Positions 54,018 to 63,205 of a DNA stretch of 64,000 nucleotides are shown here, in pieces. Position 1 is the stretch's first letter. Each line of letters starts with the position of its first letter. The notes below the pieces were generated by a model. The model did no database searches. It worked only from the letters and a program-made list of their open reading frames with translations, and was not told the origin of the DNA. The DNA is taken from NCBI GenBank assembly GCA_902521805.1, contig CABYTL010000005.1, forward strand, positions 1 to 64,000, written 5' to 3'. Source of the stretch: an uncultured Pelagibacteraceae bacterium (GTDB lineage: Bacteria; Pseudomonadota; Alphaproteobacteria; Pelagibacterales; Pelagibacteraceae). The position numbers and the translations under genes are program-made.

Positions 54018-55676
54018 TTAGATATTAACTAAATTAATATTAACAAAAGGTTTTTTTCCTATTTTTTCTTTTGAAATTTTACGACAAGATATTTTCAACG
54101 CATCAATTAAATTGTACTCTTGTTTTTTATTTCCTAATTTGTAAGTTTTAATTATCTTTTCGATTGCATTTTCAATTCCAAACTTAAAATCATCAATATC
54201 CTCAATCGGCAAACCTTTAAAGCTTATAACTGGATTATTATGAATATTTCCTTTTGGTGTAATCAAAATTGTAACTTCCAAATAACCATTAGAACTGAGA
54301 TTTTTTCTGTCCTTTATGGATTGCGCATCTTCATCAACATTTATACTTCCGTCTAGATATAACCTTCCACTAGGTGCTTTATCGTAAACTTCTGGTTTAA
54401 CGCCAGGAAAAAGTTTAACAATATCACCATTTTGTACTTGAACAGTATGAGGAACTTGCATCTCTTTGGCGAAATTTATGTGTTCTATCATGTGTCTATG
54501 TTCACCATGAACGGGTATTATACATTGAGGCTTTACCCATTTATACATATCTTTCAAATCCTCTCTATTAGGATGACCTGAAACGTGAATAAATTCTGTT
54601 TCCTCGGATATTACTTCTATTCCTTCTTTCACAAGTTGATTATGGAGTTTATATAATTTTTTTTCATTCCCAGGAATAATTTTTGATGAAAAAATAGCTG
54701 AATCCCCTTTTTCTATATAAACATCAGGATGTGTATAATTTGAAATTCTCATCATAGCCCCCATCGGCTCACCTTGACTTCCAGTACATAAATATAAAAT
54801 TTTTTCTCTTGATAGGTTTTTTGCATCACGAGGATCAACAGGCTCAATTGTATTTTTTAAATAACCACACTGTCTTGCGGCTTTATAGATTTTGTGCATT
54901 GATCTTCCTACTAAAGAAATTTGTCTGCCTGTTTGTTCCGCACAATAAAATGCTGTTTCCATCCTCGCCACATTTGATGCAAATGATGTGATAATAATTT
55001 TTTTTTTCAATCGACTGACTATATTTAAAAGGTTTTTTCTCACATCTAACTCAGACCCTGATCTTCCAGCACTAAACACATTAGTTGAGTCACAAATCAT
55101 TGCTAAAACTCCTTCTTCACCAATTTCTTTTAATCTTCTAGAATTAATTTCATCACCTATAAGTGGAGTAGGATCAACCTTCCAATCACCTGTATGTAAA
55201 ATAATTCCACCAGGTGTTTTTATTCTTAAACCATTAGGTTCCAAGATTGAGTGAGTAAGAGTTATATATTCAATGTTAAATGGTTCGAGTTCAACATTTC
55301 CATTTAACTCAACAATTTTTAAATCATTGGTTATATCTATATTTTTTTCTTTAAATTTTTCCGTTATTAAAATTGCAGTGAATGGTGTAGCAAAAATTTT
55401 ACATCTTAGTTTGGGCCATAAGTGAGCTATCGCTCCAATATGATCCTCATGAGCATGTGTTAAAATTATCCCTAATAAATTGTCTTTACGTTCAACTATA
55501 AATCCTGGATCAGGATAAATTAAATCTATGCCTGGAACAGAATCATCTGCAAATGTTACTCCTATATCAACCATAATCCATTTATGATCTCCCGGTTGAC
55601 CATAGCCAAAAAGGTTCATGTTCATGCCTATTTCACCTGATCCACCTAGAGGACAAAAAAGAAGTTCTTCTTTCAT
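54018..55676 (-). CDS. rnj: Ribonuclease J
   Basis: RNase J is a metallo-beta-lactamase-fold ribonuclease with 5' exonuclease and endonuclease activity, used in mRNA and rRNA processing. The 552-aa protein has the zinc motif HxHxDH as H74, H76, D78, H79 (LTHAHEDHIG), then the ITLTHSILEPNGLRIKTPGG segment with HTGDWK near 166, and the beta-CASP motifs VHVSGHPNREDLK and PVHGEHRHM in the second half. The C-terminal domain is short. It overlaps coaX by one base and precedes the DUF1467 gene by 1 nt. Confidence 0.95.
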   Translation of the reverse strand: MKEELLFCPLGGSGEIGMNMNLFGYGQPGDHKWIMVDIGVTFADDSVPGIDLIYPDPGFIVERKDNLLGIILTHAHEDHIGAIAHLWPKLRCKIFATPFTAILITEKFKEKNIDITNDLKIVELNGNVELEPFNIEYITLTHSILEPNGLRIKTPGGIILHTGDWKVDPTPLIGDEINSRRLKEIGEEGVLAMICDSTNVFSAGRSGSELDVRKNLLNIVSRLKKKIIITSFASNVARMETAFYCAEQTGRQISLVGRSMHKIYKAARQCGYLKNTIEPVDPRDAKNLSREKILYLCTGSQGEPMGAMMRISNYTHPDVYIEKGDSAIFSSKIIPGNEKKLYKLHNQLVKEGIEVISEETEFIHVSGHPNREDLKDMYKWVKPQCIIPVHGEHRHMIEHINFAKEMQVPHTVQVQNGDIVKLFPGVKPEVYDKAPSGRLYLDGSINVDEDAQSIKDRKNLSSNGYLEVTILITPKGNIHNNPVISFKGLPIEDIDDFKFGIENAIEKIIKTYKLGNKKQEYNLIDALKISCRKISKEKIGKKPFVNINLVNI

Positions 55677-56422
55677 TATTTTATAAGTTTTAAAATTTTT
55701 ATTAGGCCTTTAAGAGTTATATCTTTGTTTATATTTACTTTTGTTTTTATAGAGTTTTTTAACAATTTAGAAAATCCTCCTGTAATAACTACTTTAAAAG
55801 ATTTTCGAGTTTCTTTCTTAATTAATTTTACAATATTGTCAATTAATCCAATGTAGCCCCAAAAAAATCCTGATCTTACTGCAGTCACTGTATCTACACC
55901 AATAACTTTTTTTATATTTTTAAGGTTAATTTTTGGAATTAAGCTAGCCTTGTCTGATAATGTGTTTAAAGAAATCTTAATACCAGGAGCAATTATACCC
56001 CCTATATACTCATTTTTTATAATAACATCAAAAGTTGTCGCAGTGCCAAGATCTATAATTATATAATTATTATTTTCAGTGATTAAACTTATCGCATTTG
56101 TCAAACGATCAGAGCCTACTTGATTATAATTAACTTTTATCTTTAAAACTGAAGATAAATTCAGTTGTTTTATTTCATAACATCTTTTTTTTGTTTTAAT
56201 CTTCAAATATTTTTTTATCATTGTAAAAGATCTTGGTACAACACTACAAAATAGAATTTTATTAATTTTTGGAAAATATTTTTTAAATGAATTGAATTGT
56301 TTTTTTATTTTAGAGTTTGATAATCGCTCATTTGCAAAATTTATCCTTTTGATAATTTTGTTTTTGGGACCTACAAGACAAACTTTTATTTCTGTATTTC
56401 CAATGTCACCAATTAAATACAT
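55676..56422 (-). CDS. coaX: Type III pantothenate kinase
   Basis: CoaX phosphorylates pantothenate, the first step of coenzyme A synthesis, and is not feedback-inhibited like CoaA. The 248-aa ASKHA-fold protein has the phosphate-binding GDIGNTEIKVCLV (5-17), the substrate-binding VGSDRLTNA near 102, the second phosphate loop IDLGTATTFDV near 123, and GGIIAPGIKISLNTL near 139. It follows birA by 14 nt and overlaps rnj by one base. The birA-coaX-rnj order after nuoN is typical of alphaproteobacteria. Confidence 0.94.
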   Translation of the reverse strand: MYLIGDIGNTEIKVCLVGPKNKIIKRINFANERLSNSKIKKQFNSFKKYFPKINKILFCSVVPRSFTMIKKYLKIKTKKRCYEIKQLNLSSVLKIKVNYNQVGSDRLTNAISLITENNNYIIIDLGTATTFDVIIKNEYIGGIIAPGIKISLNTLSDKASLIPKINLKNIKKVIGVDTVTAVRSGFFWGYIGLIDNIVKLIKKETRKSFKVVITGGFSKLLKNSIKTKVNINKDITLKGLIKILKLIK

Positions 56423-56436
56423 AATTCTCTAATAAC

Positions 56437-56967
56437 CTAATTAAAAAATTTTGAAAATTTTTTCTCAAAAATTGATCTTAATAATCTAGCTACTAACTTA
56501 TAACTAATTTTTTTACCAGTAATTTCAAATAAATTTGTGGCTGGGTAATTTGGAATATTTGGGCTTTTTATAATATTGATACCTATACCCACAATAAGAT
56601 ATTTTTGATTATCTTTAATTATTATTTCCTGTAATATACCGCTAATTTTTCTATTCTTAATAAGTAAGTCATTAGGAGCTTTAAATATGATTTTTTTTTT
56701 ATAAAATTTGAAAATTGTTTTTCTAACTAAATTGCAATTCAATTTAGTTAATTCTTTTATAGAAATATTAATATTTTTAAGATTTAAAAAAAAACTTACA
56801 AATAAGTTGCCTTTAAATGAGATCCATTTTCTTCCATATTGACCTTTACCTTTTTTTTGTAAATCTGAAATAATCATTCCATAATTTATATTTGATTTTC
56901 TGATAATATCTATAGCTGTCAAATTTGTGCTTTGCACCTTTTTAAAATTAAATTTTTTAAATTTCAT
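56437..56967 (-). CDS. birA: Biotin-protein ligase, minimal form
   Basis: BirA attaches biotin to the biotin carrier protein of acetyl-CoA carboxylase. The 176-aa protein contains only the catalytic domain. The biotinyl-AMP loop reads KKGKGQYGRKWIS near 38, the substrate pocket KAPNDLLIKNRKISGILQE near 95 includes the catalytic lysine, and VGIGINI follows. There is no N-terminal DNA-binding domain, so it is not a repressor, and the usual C-terminal SH3-like domain (~45 residues) appears missing, leaving it shorter than most homologues (about 230-260 aa). It overlaps nuoN by one base. Confidence 0.9.
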   Translation of the reverse strand: MKFKKFNFKKVQSTNLTAIDIIRKSNINYGMIISDLQKKGKGQYGRKWISFKGNLFVSFFLNLKNINISIKELTKLNCNLVRKTIFKFYKKKIIFKAPNDLLIKNRKISGILQEIIIKDNQKYLIVGIGINIIKSPNIPNYPATNLFEITGKKISYKLVARLLRSIFEKKFSKFFN

Positions 56968-58385
56968 TAAATAATATTAATTCTTGACACAACTTCAATT
57001 AATTGACCTGGAGAAATAAAATAAAATAAGATTAATATTGTTGAAATCATTAAGGAAAATTTTAACCATAAGCTATGATCTTCATCATATTTTTTTTGCT
57101 CTTGATCAAAATAAATAATCTTAATTATTCTTAAATAATAGAAAGCAGCTATAACAGTGGACAATAGTCCAACAATTGCTAAAAAATACATTGATTGTTC
57201 AATTACTGCTTTAAAGATATATAGTTTAGCAAAAAAACCAGCTAATGGTGGGATGCCAGCCAAAGAAAATAAGATAACTAACAAAGATAAAGATAATAAT
57301 GGGTGATTTTTAGATAACCCAGATAAATCATCAATTTTTTCAAAATATTCATTATTTCTTTTCATCATAAGCAAGCATGAGAACAAACCTAAATTCATTA
57401 TTATATAAATCGTTAAATATATTATAGAGCTCTGAATTCCCTCATTTGACGCTGAAGCTAACCCTGCTAAAGCATATCCTACATGACCGATAGAACTATA
57501 AGCTATAAGTCTTTTAATATTTGTTTGGCCAATTGCAGCAATAGCCCCAAAAAGCATTGATGCGATTGAAAGGAAAATCAAAATCATTTGCCATTGTTCT
57601 ATTAAATTTTGAAATGGTATAAATAAAAACCTTATAAATACTGTTAAAGCTGCAATTTTTGGAACCATTGTGAAAAAAAGTGTAACAGTAGTTGGGGAAC
57701 CTTCATAAACATCAGGAGCCCACATGTGAAATGGTACTGCAGAAATTTTAAATGCCAAACCAACTAAAATAAATACTATTCCAAATGTTAAAGAGTACTC
57801 ATTTGAATTTAATTGAGATGAAATAACATCAAAATTAGTTGATCCTGAGAAACCATATATTAAAGAACATCCGTATAAAAGTAATCCTGACGATAAAGCA
57901 CTTAAAACAAAGTATTTTAAACCTGCCTCCGAAGATTTAATATTATCTCTGTTAAAAGTTGCAAGTACATAAAGTGCCAAAGATTGTAATTCTAGCCCCA
58001 TATAAAAAACAATCAAATCATTTGAGCTTATCATGATCATCATTCCTAGCACGGAACTCAAAATTAAAATGGGATACTCTATTTTCGAAATTTGAAATAT
58101 TTTTAAGTAATTTTTAGATATAGCTAGAACAATAAAAGCAGATAACAACGTAACCATCTTCATAAAAGAGGATAAATAATCAATTACAAAACTATCACCA
58201 AATAAAAAAAATTTTTTAATTTCGATTGTCTCATTAAATATTATCACTGTTGAAATTAGCAAAACTATAAGAGAAATATTTTGTATTAAATTTGAACTAT
58301 TTTTTTTGAATACACCTAGAATTAGTAAAAACATTATCGATAATGCTATAAATATTTCAGGAAGTACTAATTGTAAATTTTCCAT
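56967..58385 (-). CDS. nuoN: NADH-quinone oxidoreductase subunit N
   Basis: NuoN is one of three antiporter-like proton-pumping subunits of complex I. The 472-aa membrane protein has about 14 helices. The pump-core segments are visible: FYMGLELQSLALYVLATFNR with the glutamate near 132, KYFVLSALSSGLLLYG, FKISAVPFHMWAPDVYEGSP near 213, and IKRLIAYSSIGHVGYAL near 288. It follows nuoM by 1 nt and closes the nuo block, with birA overlapping its end. Confidence 0.96.
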   Translation of the reverse strand: MENLQLVLPEIFIALSIMFLLILGVFKKNSSNLIQNISLIVLLISTVIIFNETIEIKKFFLFGDSFVIDYLSSFMKMVTLLSAFIVLAISKNYLKIFQISKIEYPILILSSVLGMMIMISSNDLIVFYMGLELQSLALYVLATFNRDNIKSSEAGLKYFVLSALSSGLLLYGCSLIYGFSGSTNFDVISSQLNSNEYSLTFGIVFILVGLAFKISAVPFHMWAPDVYEGSPTTVTLFFTMVPKIAALTVFIRFLFIPFQNLIEQWQMILIFLSIASMLFGAIAAIGQTNIKRLIAYSSIGHVGYALAGLASASNEGIQSSIIYLTIYIIMNLGLFSCLLMMKRNNEYFEKIDDLSGLSKNHPLLSLSLLVILFSLAGIPPLAGFFAKLYIFKAVIEQSMYFLAIVGLLSTVIAAFYYLRIIKIIYFDQEQKKYDEDHSLWLKFSLMISTILILFYFISPGQLIEVVSRINII

Positions 58386-58386
58386 T

Positions 58387-59868
58387 TTATTTATTTGTTA
58401 GGTTAAAACTGTACATTGTTATTAAGTTATCAACTGATACTTCAATAGTATTGAATATAGGCTCAGGATAAAATCCAAAGAATAGTATTGGGATAGCTAA
58501 ACTTACCAAAATAAAGTACTCAGATTTATTTAAATCTATCATTTTCTCTAAGTCTTTATTAATTAATTTACCAAATACTACTCTTTTATAAAGCCAGAGA
58601 ATGTAGGCAGCACCTAGTATCACCCCTACACTAGCTATCACAGCAACTAGAATGTTATCATTAAAAACTCCCATTAAAATCAAAAACTCTCCAACAAAAC
58701 CAGTTGTACCTGGTAGGCCTAGGGATGCCAATGTAAACACCATAAAGAGAACTGAATACTTGGGTATAATTGATATTAATCCACCATAAGTATTAATTAA
58801 TCTTGAATGCATTCTGTCATAAACCACCCCGACACAAAGAAATAATGCAGCCGAAACTAATCCATGACTAAGCATTTGAATTATACTTCCTTCTATACCT
58901 TGCTGTTGAATGGTAAATATACCTAAAGTAACAAAGCCCATGTGAGCAACAGATGAATAAGCAATCAATTTTTTCATGTCATCTTGCATTAAAGCAATAA
59001 GAGAAGTAAAAATAATTGCTATTACACTTAAGAGATAGATTAATGGAGTGAATAATTCTGAAGCTAAAGGAAACAATCCTAAAGAAAATCTAATGAATCC
59101 GTAACCTGCCATTTTTAATAAAATAGCAGCAAGTAAAACTGAGCCTGCAGTTGGAGCTTCAACGTGAGCATCAGGTAGCCAAGTGTGAACTGGCCACATA
59201 GGAGTTTTGACGGCAAAAGAACTAAAAAATGCTAACCATAATAAATTTTGGTATTTTGGATCAATACCTAGTTGGTAAAGTTTAATAACATCCGTTGTCC
59301 CTGAAATCCAATAAATTGAAATTATTGCTACCAACATTAAAACTGAGCCAAGTAATGTGTACAAAAAAAATTTAAAAGCTGAGTAAACTCTTCTTTGGCC
59401 ACCCCAGATACCAATAATTAAAAACATTGGAATTAAGCCTGCTTCAAAAAATAAATAAAAAATTATTAAATCTAATGAGCAAAAAACTCCAATCATGAAA
59501 GACTCCATAATTAAAACAGCAATCAGAAAATCTCTTAACCTAAATTTAATACTATTGTTAATAGAGATGATACATAAAGGAGTTATAAAAGTTGTAAGAA
59601 CAATAAATAATATTGAAATTCCATCTACTCCAACTTTATAATTAACAAATCCTGCTACCCATTCTCTTTCCTCAACAAATTGAAATTCTGAAGTATTTTG
59701 ATCAAACAAATACCAAAGATAAATTGATAACATAAAATTTACCAATGAGGTAAATAAAGCTACGTATTTTACAGTAAAGTTACTTTCATTATTACTTTTA
59801 GTAAAAAATAAAAATAATGATCCTATTGTAGGTAATAGGATTAAAGCTGAAATTATGGGGAAATCCAT
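58387..59868 (-). CDS. nuoM: NADH-quinone oxidoreductase subunit M
   Basis: NuoM is the second antiporter-like subunit of complex I, here 493 aa with about 14 helices. Diagnostic stretches are VGVDGISILFIVLTTFITPL near 79, FYLFFEAGLIPMFLIIGIWG (glutamate near 146), KTPMWPVHTWLPDAHVEAPT near 226, and MKKLIAYSSVAHMGFV near 310. It overlaps nuoL by one base and lies 1 nt before nuoN. All the membrane lysines and glutamates needed for pumping seem to be in place by eye. Confidence 0.97.
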   Translation of the reverse strand: MDFPIISALILLPTIGSLFLFFTKSNNESNFTVKYVALFTSLVNFMLSIYLWYLFDQNTSEFQFVEEREWVAGFVNYKVGVDGISILFIVLTTFITPLCIISINNSIKFRLRDFLIAVLIMESFMIGVFCSLDLIIFYLFFEAGLIPMFLIIGIWGGQRRVYSAFKFFLYTLLGSVLMLVAIISIYWISGTTDVIKLYQLGIDPKYQNLLWLAFFSSFAVKTPMWPVHTWLPDAHVEAPTAGSVLLAAILLKMAGYGFIRFSLGLFPLASELFTPLIYLLSVIAIIFTSLIALMQDDMKKLIAYSSVAHMGFVTLGIFTIQQQGIEGSIIQMLSHGLVSAALFLCVGVVYDRMHSRLINTYGGLISIIPKYSVLFMVFTLASLGLPGTTGFVGEFLILMGVFNDNILVAVIASVGVILGAAYILWLYKRVVFGKLINKDLEKMIDLNKSEYFILVSLAIPILFFGFYPEPIFNTIEVSVDNLITMYSFNLTNK

Positions 59869-61781
59869 TATTTGATGATTAGAAATGTTAAGAAAGCTGA
59901 AAAACCTAATAACATTATAAAAGCATATTGGTAAATATATCCGCTTTGAAATTTATTTGCTTTAATAGAAAATTTTTTAATCAAAAATGATATTCCATCA
60001 GGACCAAACCGATCAATAATTCTTATATCAAAAAATTTCCATAAAAATAGTCCAATTCTTTTTGATGGATTAATAAATACGTGATCATATAATTCGTCAA
60101 AATACCATTTATTTAATAGAAATTTATATAATGGTTGATTATTTTTTGCTATGGCGTGTGGTAAATCTGTATTTTTAACAAAAAGATAATATGAAAGAGG
60201 TATTGAAATAGTAACCAATATTGGAGTCAAAATTAAAAACCAAAATGGTGGGTGTTCTTTGCTAAGAGGCTCTAAAAAAAAAATAGATTTACCCCAAAAG
60301 TCAATGGACTCACTGTAACCAATAAATAAATCTTTAAAAGCTATTCCAGCAAAAATAGAACCTATTGATAATATTATTAAAGGTATTAACATCACTAACG
60401 GTGACTCGTGTATTTCATGTGATTTAACTTCTTTATTATTATAATTTCCATGAAAAGTTTTAAATATCAGTCTCCATGAATAAATTGATGTTAAAACTGC
60501 TGTAAAAACTCCTATGCCTGCTGCATAATATCCAACGGTGTTTCCTCTTATATATGCAAATTCAATAATAGCATCTTTAGAATAAAATCCAGATAATAGG
60601 GGGAATCCTGTTAAAGCAAGAGTGCCTATTATCATTAGAATGTATGTGTATGGTAATTTCCTCCAAACTCCCCCCATAGAATTAATATTTTGTTCATCTT
60701 TAAATGCGTGAATAACAGATCCAGAACCTAAAAAAAGTAATGCTTTAAAAAATGCATGAGTAAACAAATGAAACATAGCCACATTATAAGCTCCTACTCC
60801 AGTTGCAAAAAACATATATCCCAATTGACTACAAGTAGAATATGCAATTATCTTTTTTATATCTGTTTGAACTAAAGCAACTGTTGCTGCAAAAATTGCA
60901 GTGACCATCCCTACAATTGTAATTACATTTAGTGCTAATTCAGAATATTCATATATTGGTGAGCATCTTACAACCAAAAAAACTCCAGCTGTAACCATCG
61001 TGGCAGCATGTATTAATGCTGATACAGGAGTAGGGCCTTCCATTGCATCTGGTAACCAAGTATGAAGTAAGATTTGAGCTGACTTACCCATTGCCCCAAT
61101 AAATAATAATAAGCAGATCAAATCAATAGCACTTGCATCTAATCCTAAAAAATTTAATTTTTTGTCTAAAACTGACGGTATTTGTTGAAAGACTTCATCA
61201 TAATTTACAGTTCCAAATAAATAGAATATTAAAAAAATTCCTAAAGCAAATCCAAAGTCTCCAACTCTATTTACTACAAAGGCCTTAATAGCTGCTGCAT
61301 TAGCACTTTCTTTTTTAAACCAAAATCCTATTAAAAAATATGAACAAAGACCAACACCCTCCCATCCAAAAAATAATTGAATAAAATTATCTGATGTAAC
61401 AAGCATTAACATGGCAAAAGTGAATAAAGATAAAAAAGCCATAAATCTGGGTTTATGAGGATCATTGGACATGTATCCAATTGAATAAATGTGAACTAAT
61501 GCTGATACTAAGGTTACCACAACCAACATTACTGCAGAAAGAGTGTCAATTTTCATTGACCAATTTACTTCGAGTGATCCGGAGTTAATCCATTTAGCAA
61601 TAATTATATTGTCTTCAAATTGATTTACTATCACATTATAAAATACGATGAGAGAAAGAAGCGCTGCTATGGAAACAAATAGACTTGTAACTATTTCAGA
61701 ATTTCTATCACCTATAAACCTGCCAAAAAAACCAGAAATTATTGATGCTAATAATGGTAAAAATATTATTGATAATTCCAT
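59868..61781 (-). CDS. nuoL: NADH-quinone oxidoreductase subunit L
   Basis: NuoL is the most distal pump subunit of complex I and carries the long lateral helix along the membrane arm. The 637-aa protein includes LFFGWEGVGLCSYFLIGFWF near 137, FVVNRVGDFGFALG, AQILLHTWLPDAMEGPTPVS near 235-254, and the IKKIIAYSTCSQLGYMF segment near 310. The C-terminal ~90 residues include LNKWYFDELYDHVFI followed by the final helices. It abuts nuoK with no spacer and overlaps nuoM by one base. Confidence 0.97.
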   Translation of the reverse strand: MELSIIFLPLLASIISGFFGRFIGDRNSEIVTSLFVSIAALLSLIVFYNVIVNQFEDNIIIAKWINSGSLEVNWSMKIDTLSAVMLVVVTLVSALVHIYSIGYMSNDPHKPRFMAFLSLFTFAMLMLVTSDNFIQLFFGWEGVGLCSYFLIGFWFKKESANAAAIKAFVVNRVGDFGFALGIFLIFYLFGTVNYDEVFQQIPSVLDKKLNFLGLDASAIDLICLLLFIGAMGKSAQILLHTWLPDAMEGPTPVSALIHAATMVTAGVFLVVRCSPIYEYSELALNVITIVGMVTAIFAATVALVQTDIKKIIAYSTCSQLGYMFFATGVGAYNVAMFHLFTHAFFKALLFLGSGSVIHAFKDEQNINSMGGVWRKLPYTYILMIIGTLALTGFPLLSGFYSKDAIIEFAYIRGNTVGYYAAGIGVFTAVLTSIYSWRLIFKTFHGNYNNKEVKSHEIHESPLVMLIPLIILSIGSIFAGIAFKDLFIGYSESIDFWGKSIFFLEPLSKEHPPFWFLILTPILVTISIPLSYYLFVKNTDLPHAIAKNNQPLYKFLLNKWYFDELYDHVFINPSKRIGLFLWKFFDIRIIDRFGPDGISFLIKKFSIKANKFQSGYIYQYAFIMLLGFSAFLTFLIIK

Positions 61782-62093
61782 TTAACCCTTAAGTTTATCT
61801 ATTTCTTCAACACGAATGGTTCCCGCATTTCTAAAATAAACAACAATTATCGCTAAACCAATTGCTGCTTCTGCTGCTGCCACAGTCAATATGAATAGGG
61901 TAAAAACTTGTCCTGCTAAGTCGTTAAGATAAATAGAGAATGATACTAAATTAATGTTTACAGCTAATAAGATTAATTCAATACTCATCAAAATTACAAT
62001 AATATTTTTCCTATTTAAAAATATTCCAATTATACCTATTGAGAAAATTATTGCCGCTAGAGTTAAATAATGTCCAAGTCCAATTTCAATCAT
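61782..62093 (-). CDS. nuoK: NADH-quinone oxidoreductase subunit K
   Basis: NuoK (103 aa) is a three-helix membrane subunit of complex I. The family signature is present: [20 protein letters not shown] (with the conserved glutamate near 38) then [12 protein letters not shown], and a second glutamate in [14 protein letters not shown] near 74. Helices lie at about 7-24, 30-51 and 60-86. It overlaps nuoJ by 8 nt and ends directly against nuoL. Confidence 0.96.
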   Translation of the reverse strand: MIEIGLGHYLTLAAIIFSIGIIGIFLNRKNIIVILMSIELILLAVNINLVSFSIYLNDLAGQVFTLFILTVAAAEAAIGLAIIVVYFRNAGTIRVEEIDKLKG

Positions 62094-62715
62094 CTATTTT
62101 AACTCCTTTATTTGATTCTACATTGAGAACCTCTACACCTTCACTTCTCTCGCGAGAAATTTGTTTTATGTAATTTTGTTTTTTAACACCTTCTCTTTGT
62201 CGAAAAGTCAAAACTATTGCTCCAATCATTGCCACTAAAAGTATCATTCCACTTATTTGAAAAATATGGATATAATCAGTGTATAATATTTGCCCTAATG
62301 AATGAGTATTGCTTACTGTGTCAGTAAAATTTAAATCTTTTTGATTGAATAAATCAGGTTTATACTTCCAGCCTCCTATTACAATTATTAGTTCAAAAAA
62401 TATAATTATACTTATTATTAATCCTATTGGAATGTGTCTTGAACTATAAGCAGATGAAAACCATTGATTTGTTTGCTGAGCAACATTTAGCATCATAACT
62501 ACAAACAAAAATAAAACTGCAACAGCGCCTACGTACACAATAAGCATTATCATACCTAGAAATTCTGCACCTATCATAATAAATAAACAAGATATGCTAA
62601 TAAAATCTAGAATTAAAAAAAAAACCGAATGAACTGTATTTTTTGAAACAGTCACCATAATAGCTGAAATTATTGCAATTGTAGAAAAAATATAAAAGAA
62701 AATTGCATGTGCCAT
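62086..62715 (-). CDS. nuoJ: NADH-quinone oxidoreductase subunit J
   Basis: NuoJ (209 aa) is a five-helix subunit at the junction of the membrane arm of complex I. The region [20 protein letters not shown] near 48-67, with its conserved glutamate and pi-bulge tyrosine, is diagnostic, followed by [11 protein letters not shown] helix near residues 155-170 ([20 protein letters not shown]) and a charged tail of about 35 residues complete it. It is 4 nt after nuoI and overlaps nuoK by 8 nt. Confidence 0.95.
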   Translation of the reverse strand: MAHAIFFYIFSTIAIISAIMVTVSKNTVHSVFFLILDFISISCLFIMIGAEFLGMIMLIVYVGAVAVLFLFVVMMLNVAQQTNQWFSSAYSSRHIPIGLIISIIIFFELIIVIGGWKYKPDLFNQKDLNFTDTVSNTHSLGQILYTDYIHIFQISGMILLVAMIGAIVLTFRQREGVKKQNYIKQISRERSEGVEVLNVESNKGVKIDD

Positions 62716-62719
62716 TTAT

Positions 62720-63205
62720 TTATCTATAAGGATTATCAGCTTTGATATTTGCAGCTAAAACATTTTCCCATCGATCTCCATTATCTAATAATTTTTCTTT
62801 TGTGTAATAAAGTTCTTCTCTTGTTTCGGTAGAAAATTCAAAATTTGGTCCTTGGACAATTGCATCTACTGGACAAGATTCTTCACATAAACCACAGTAA
62901 ATACATTTCATCATGTCAATATCGTACCTAGTTGTTTTCCTGCTACCATCTGAACTTTCAGTCGACTCAATTGTAATCGCTTGAGCAGGACAGACCGCCT
63001 CACATAGTTTGCAAGCTATACATCTTTCTTCCCCATTAGGATAACGACGTAGTGCATGTTCTCCTCTAAATCTTGGGCTAATTTTTCCTTTTTCAAATGG
63101 ATAATTTATAGTTTTTTTTGGTTTAAATAATTCCTTAATAGCAATAATTAATCCACTAATAAAATCTATCATAAATATAGTTTTTAAAAATCTAGATAAT
63201 TTCAT
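62720..63205 (-). CDS. nuoI: NADH-quinone oxidoreductase subunit I
   Basis: NuoI (161 aa) carries two [4Fe-4S] clusters that pass electrons toward the quinone site. Both ferredoxin motifs are intact: [16 protein letters not shown] near 62 and [16 protein letters not shown] near 101. The N-terminus has an amphipathic membrane-binding segment, and [15 protein letters not shown] before the first cluster is typical of the family. It abuts nuoH with no spacer and precedes nuoJ by 4 nt. Confidence 0.97.
   Translation of the reverse strand: MKLSRFLKTIFMIDFISGLIIAIKELFKPKKTINYPFEKGKISPRFRGEHALRRYPNGEERCIACKLCEAVCPAQAITIESTESSDGSRKTTRYDIDMMKCIYCGLCEESCPVDAIVQGPNFEFSTETREELYYTKEKLLDNGDRWENVLAANIKADNPYR

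Noticed and set aside
54809-55254. Plus-strand open frames opposite rnj
   Set aside because: They are shadows of a well-conserved ribonuclease J coding sequence and lack start context or recognisable domains. The same applies to the other small antisense frames in the window.
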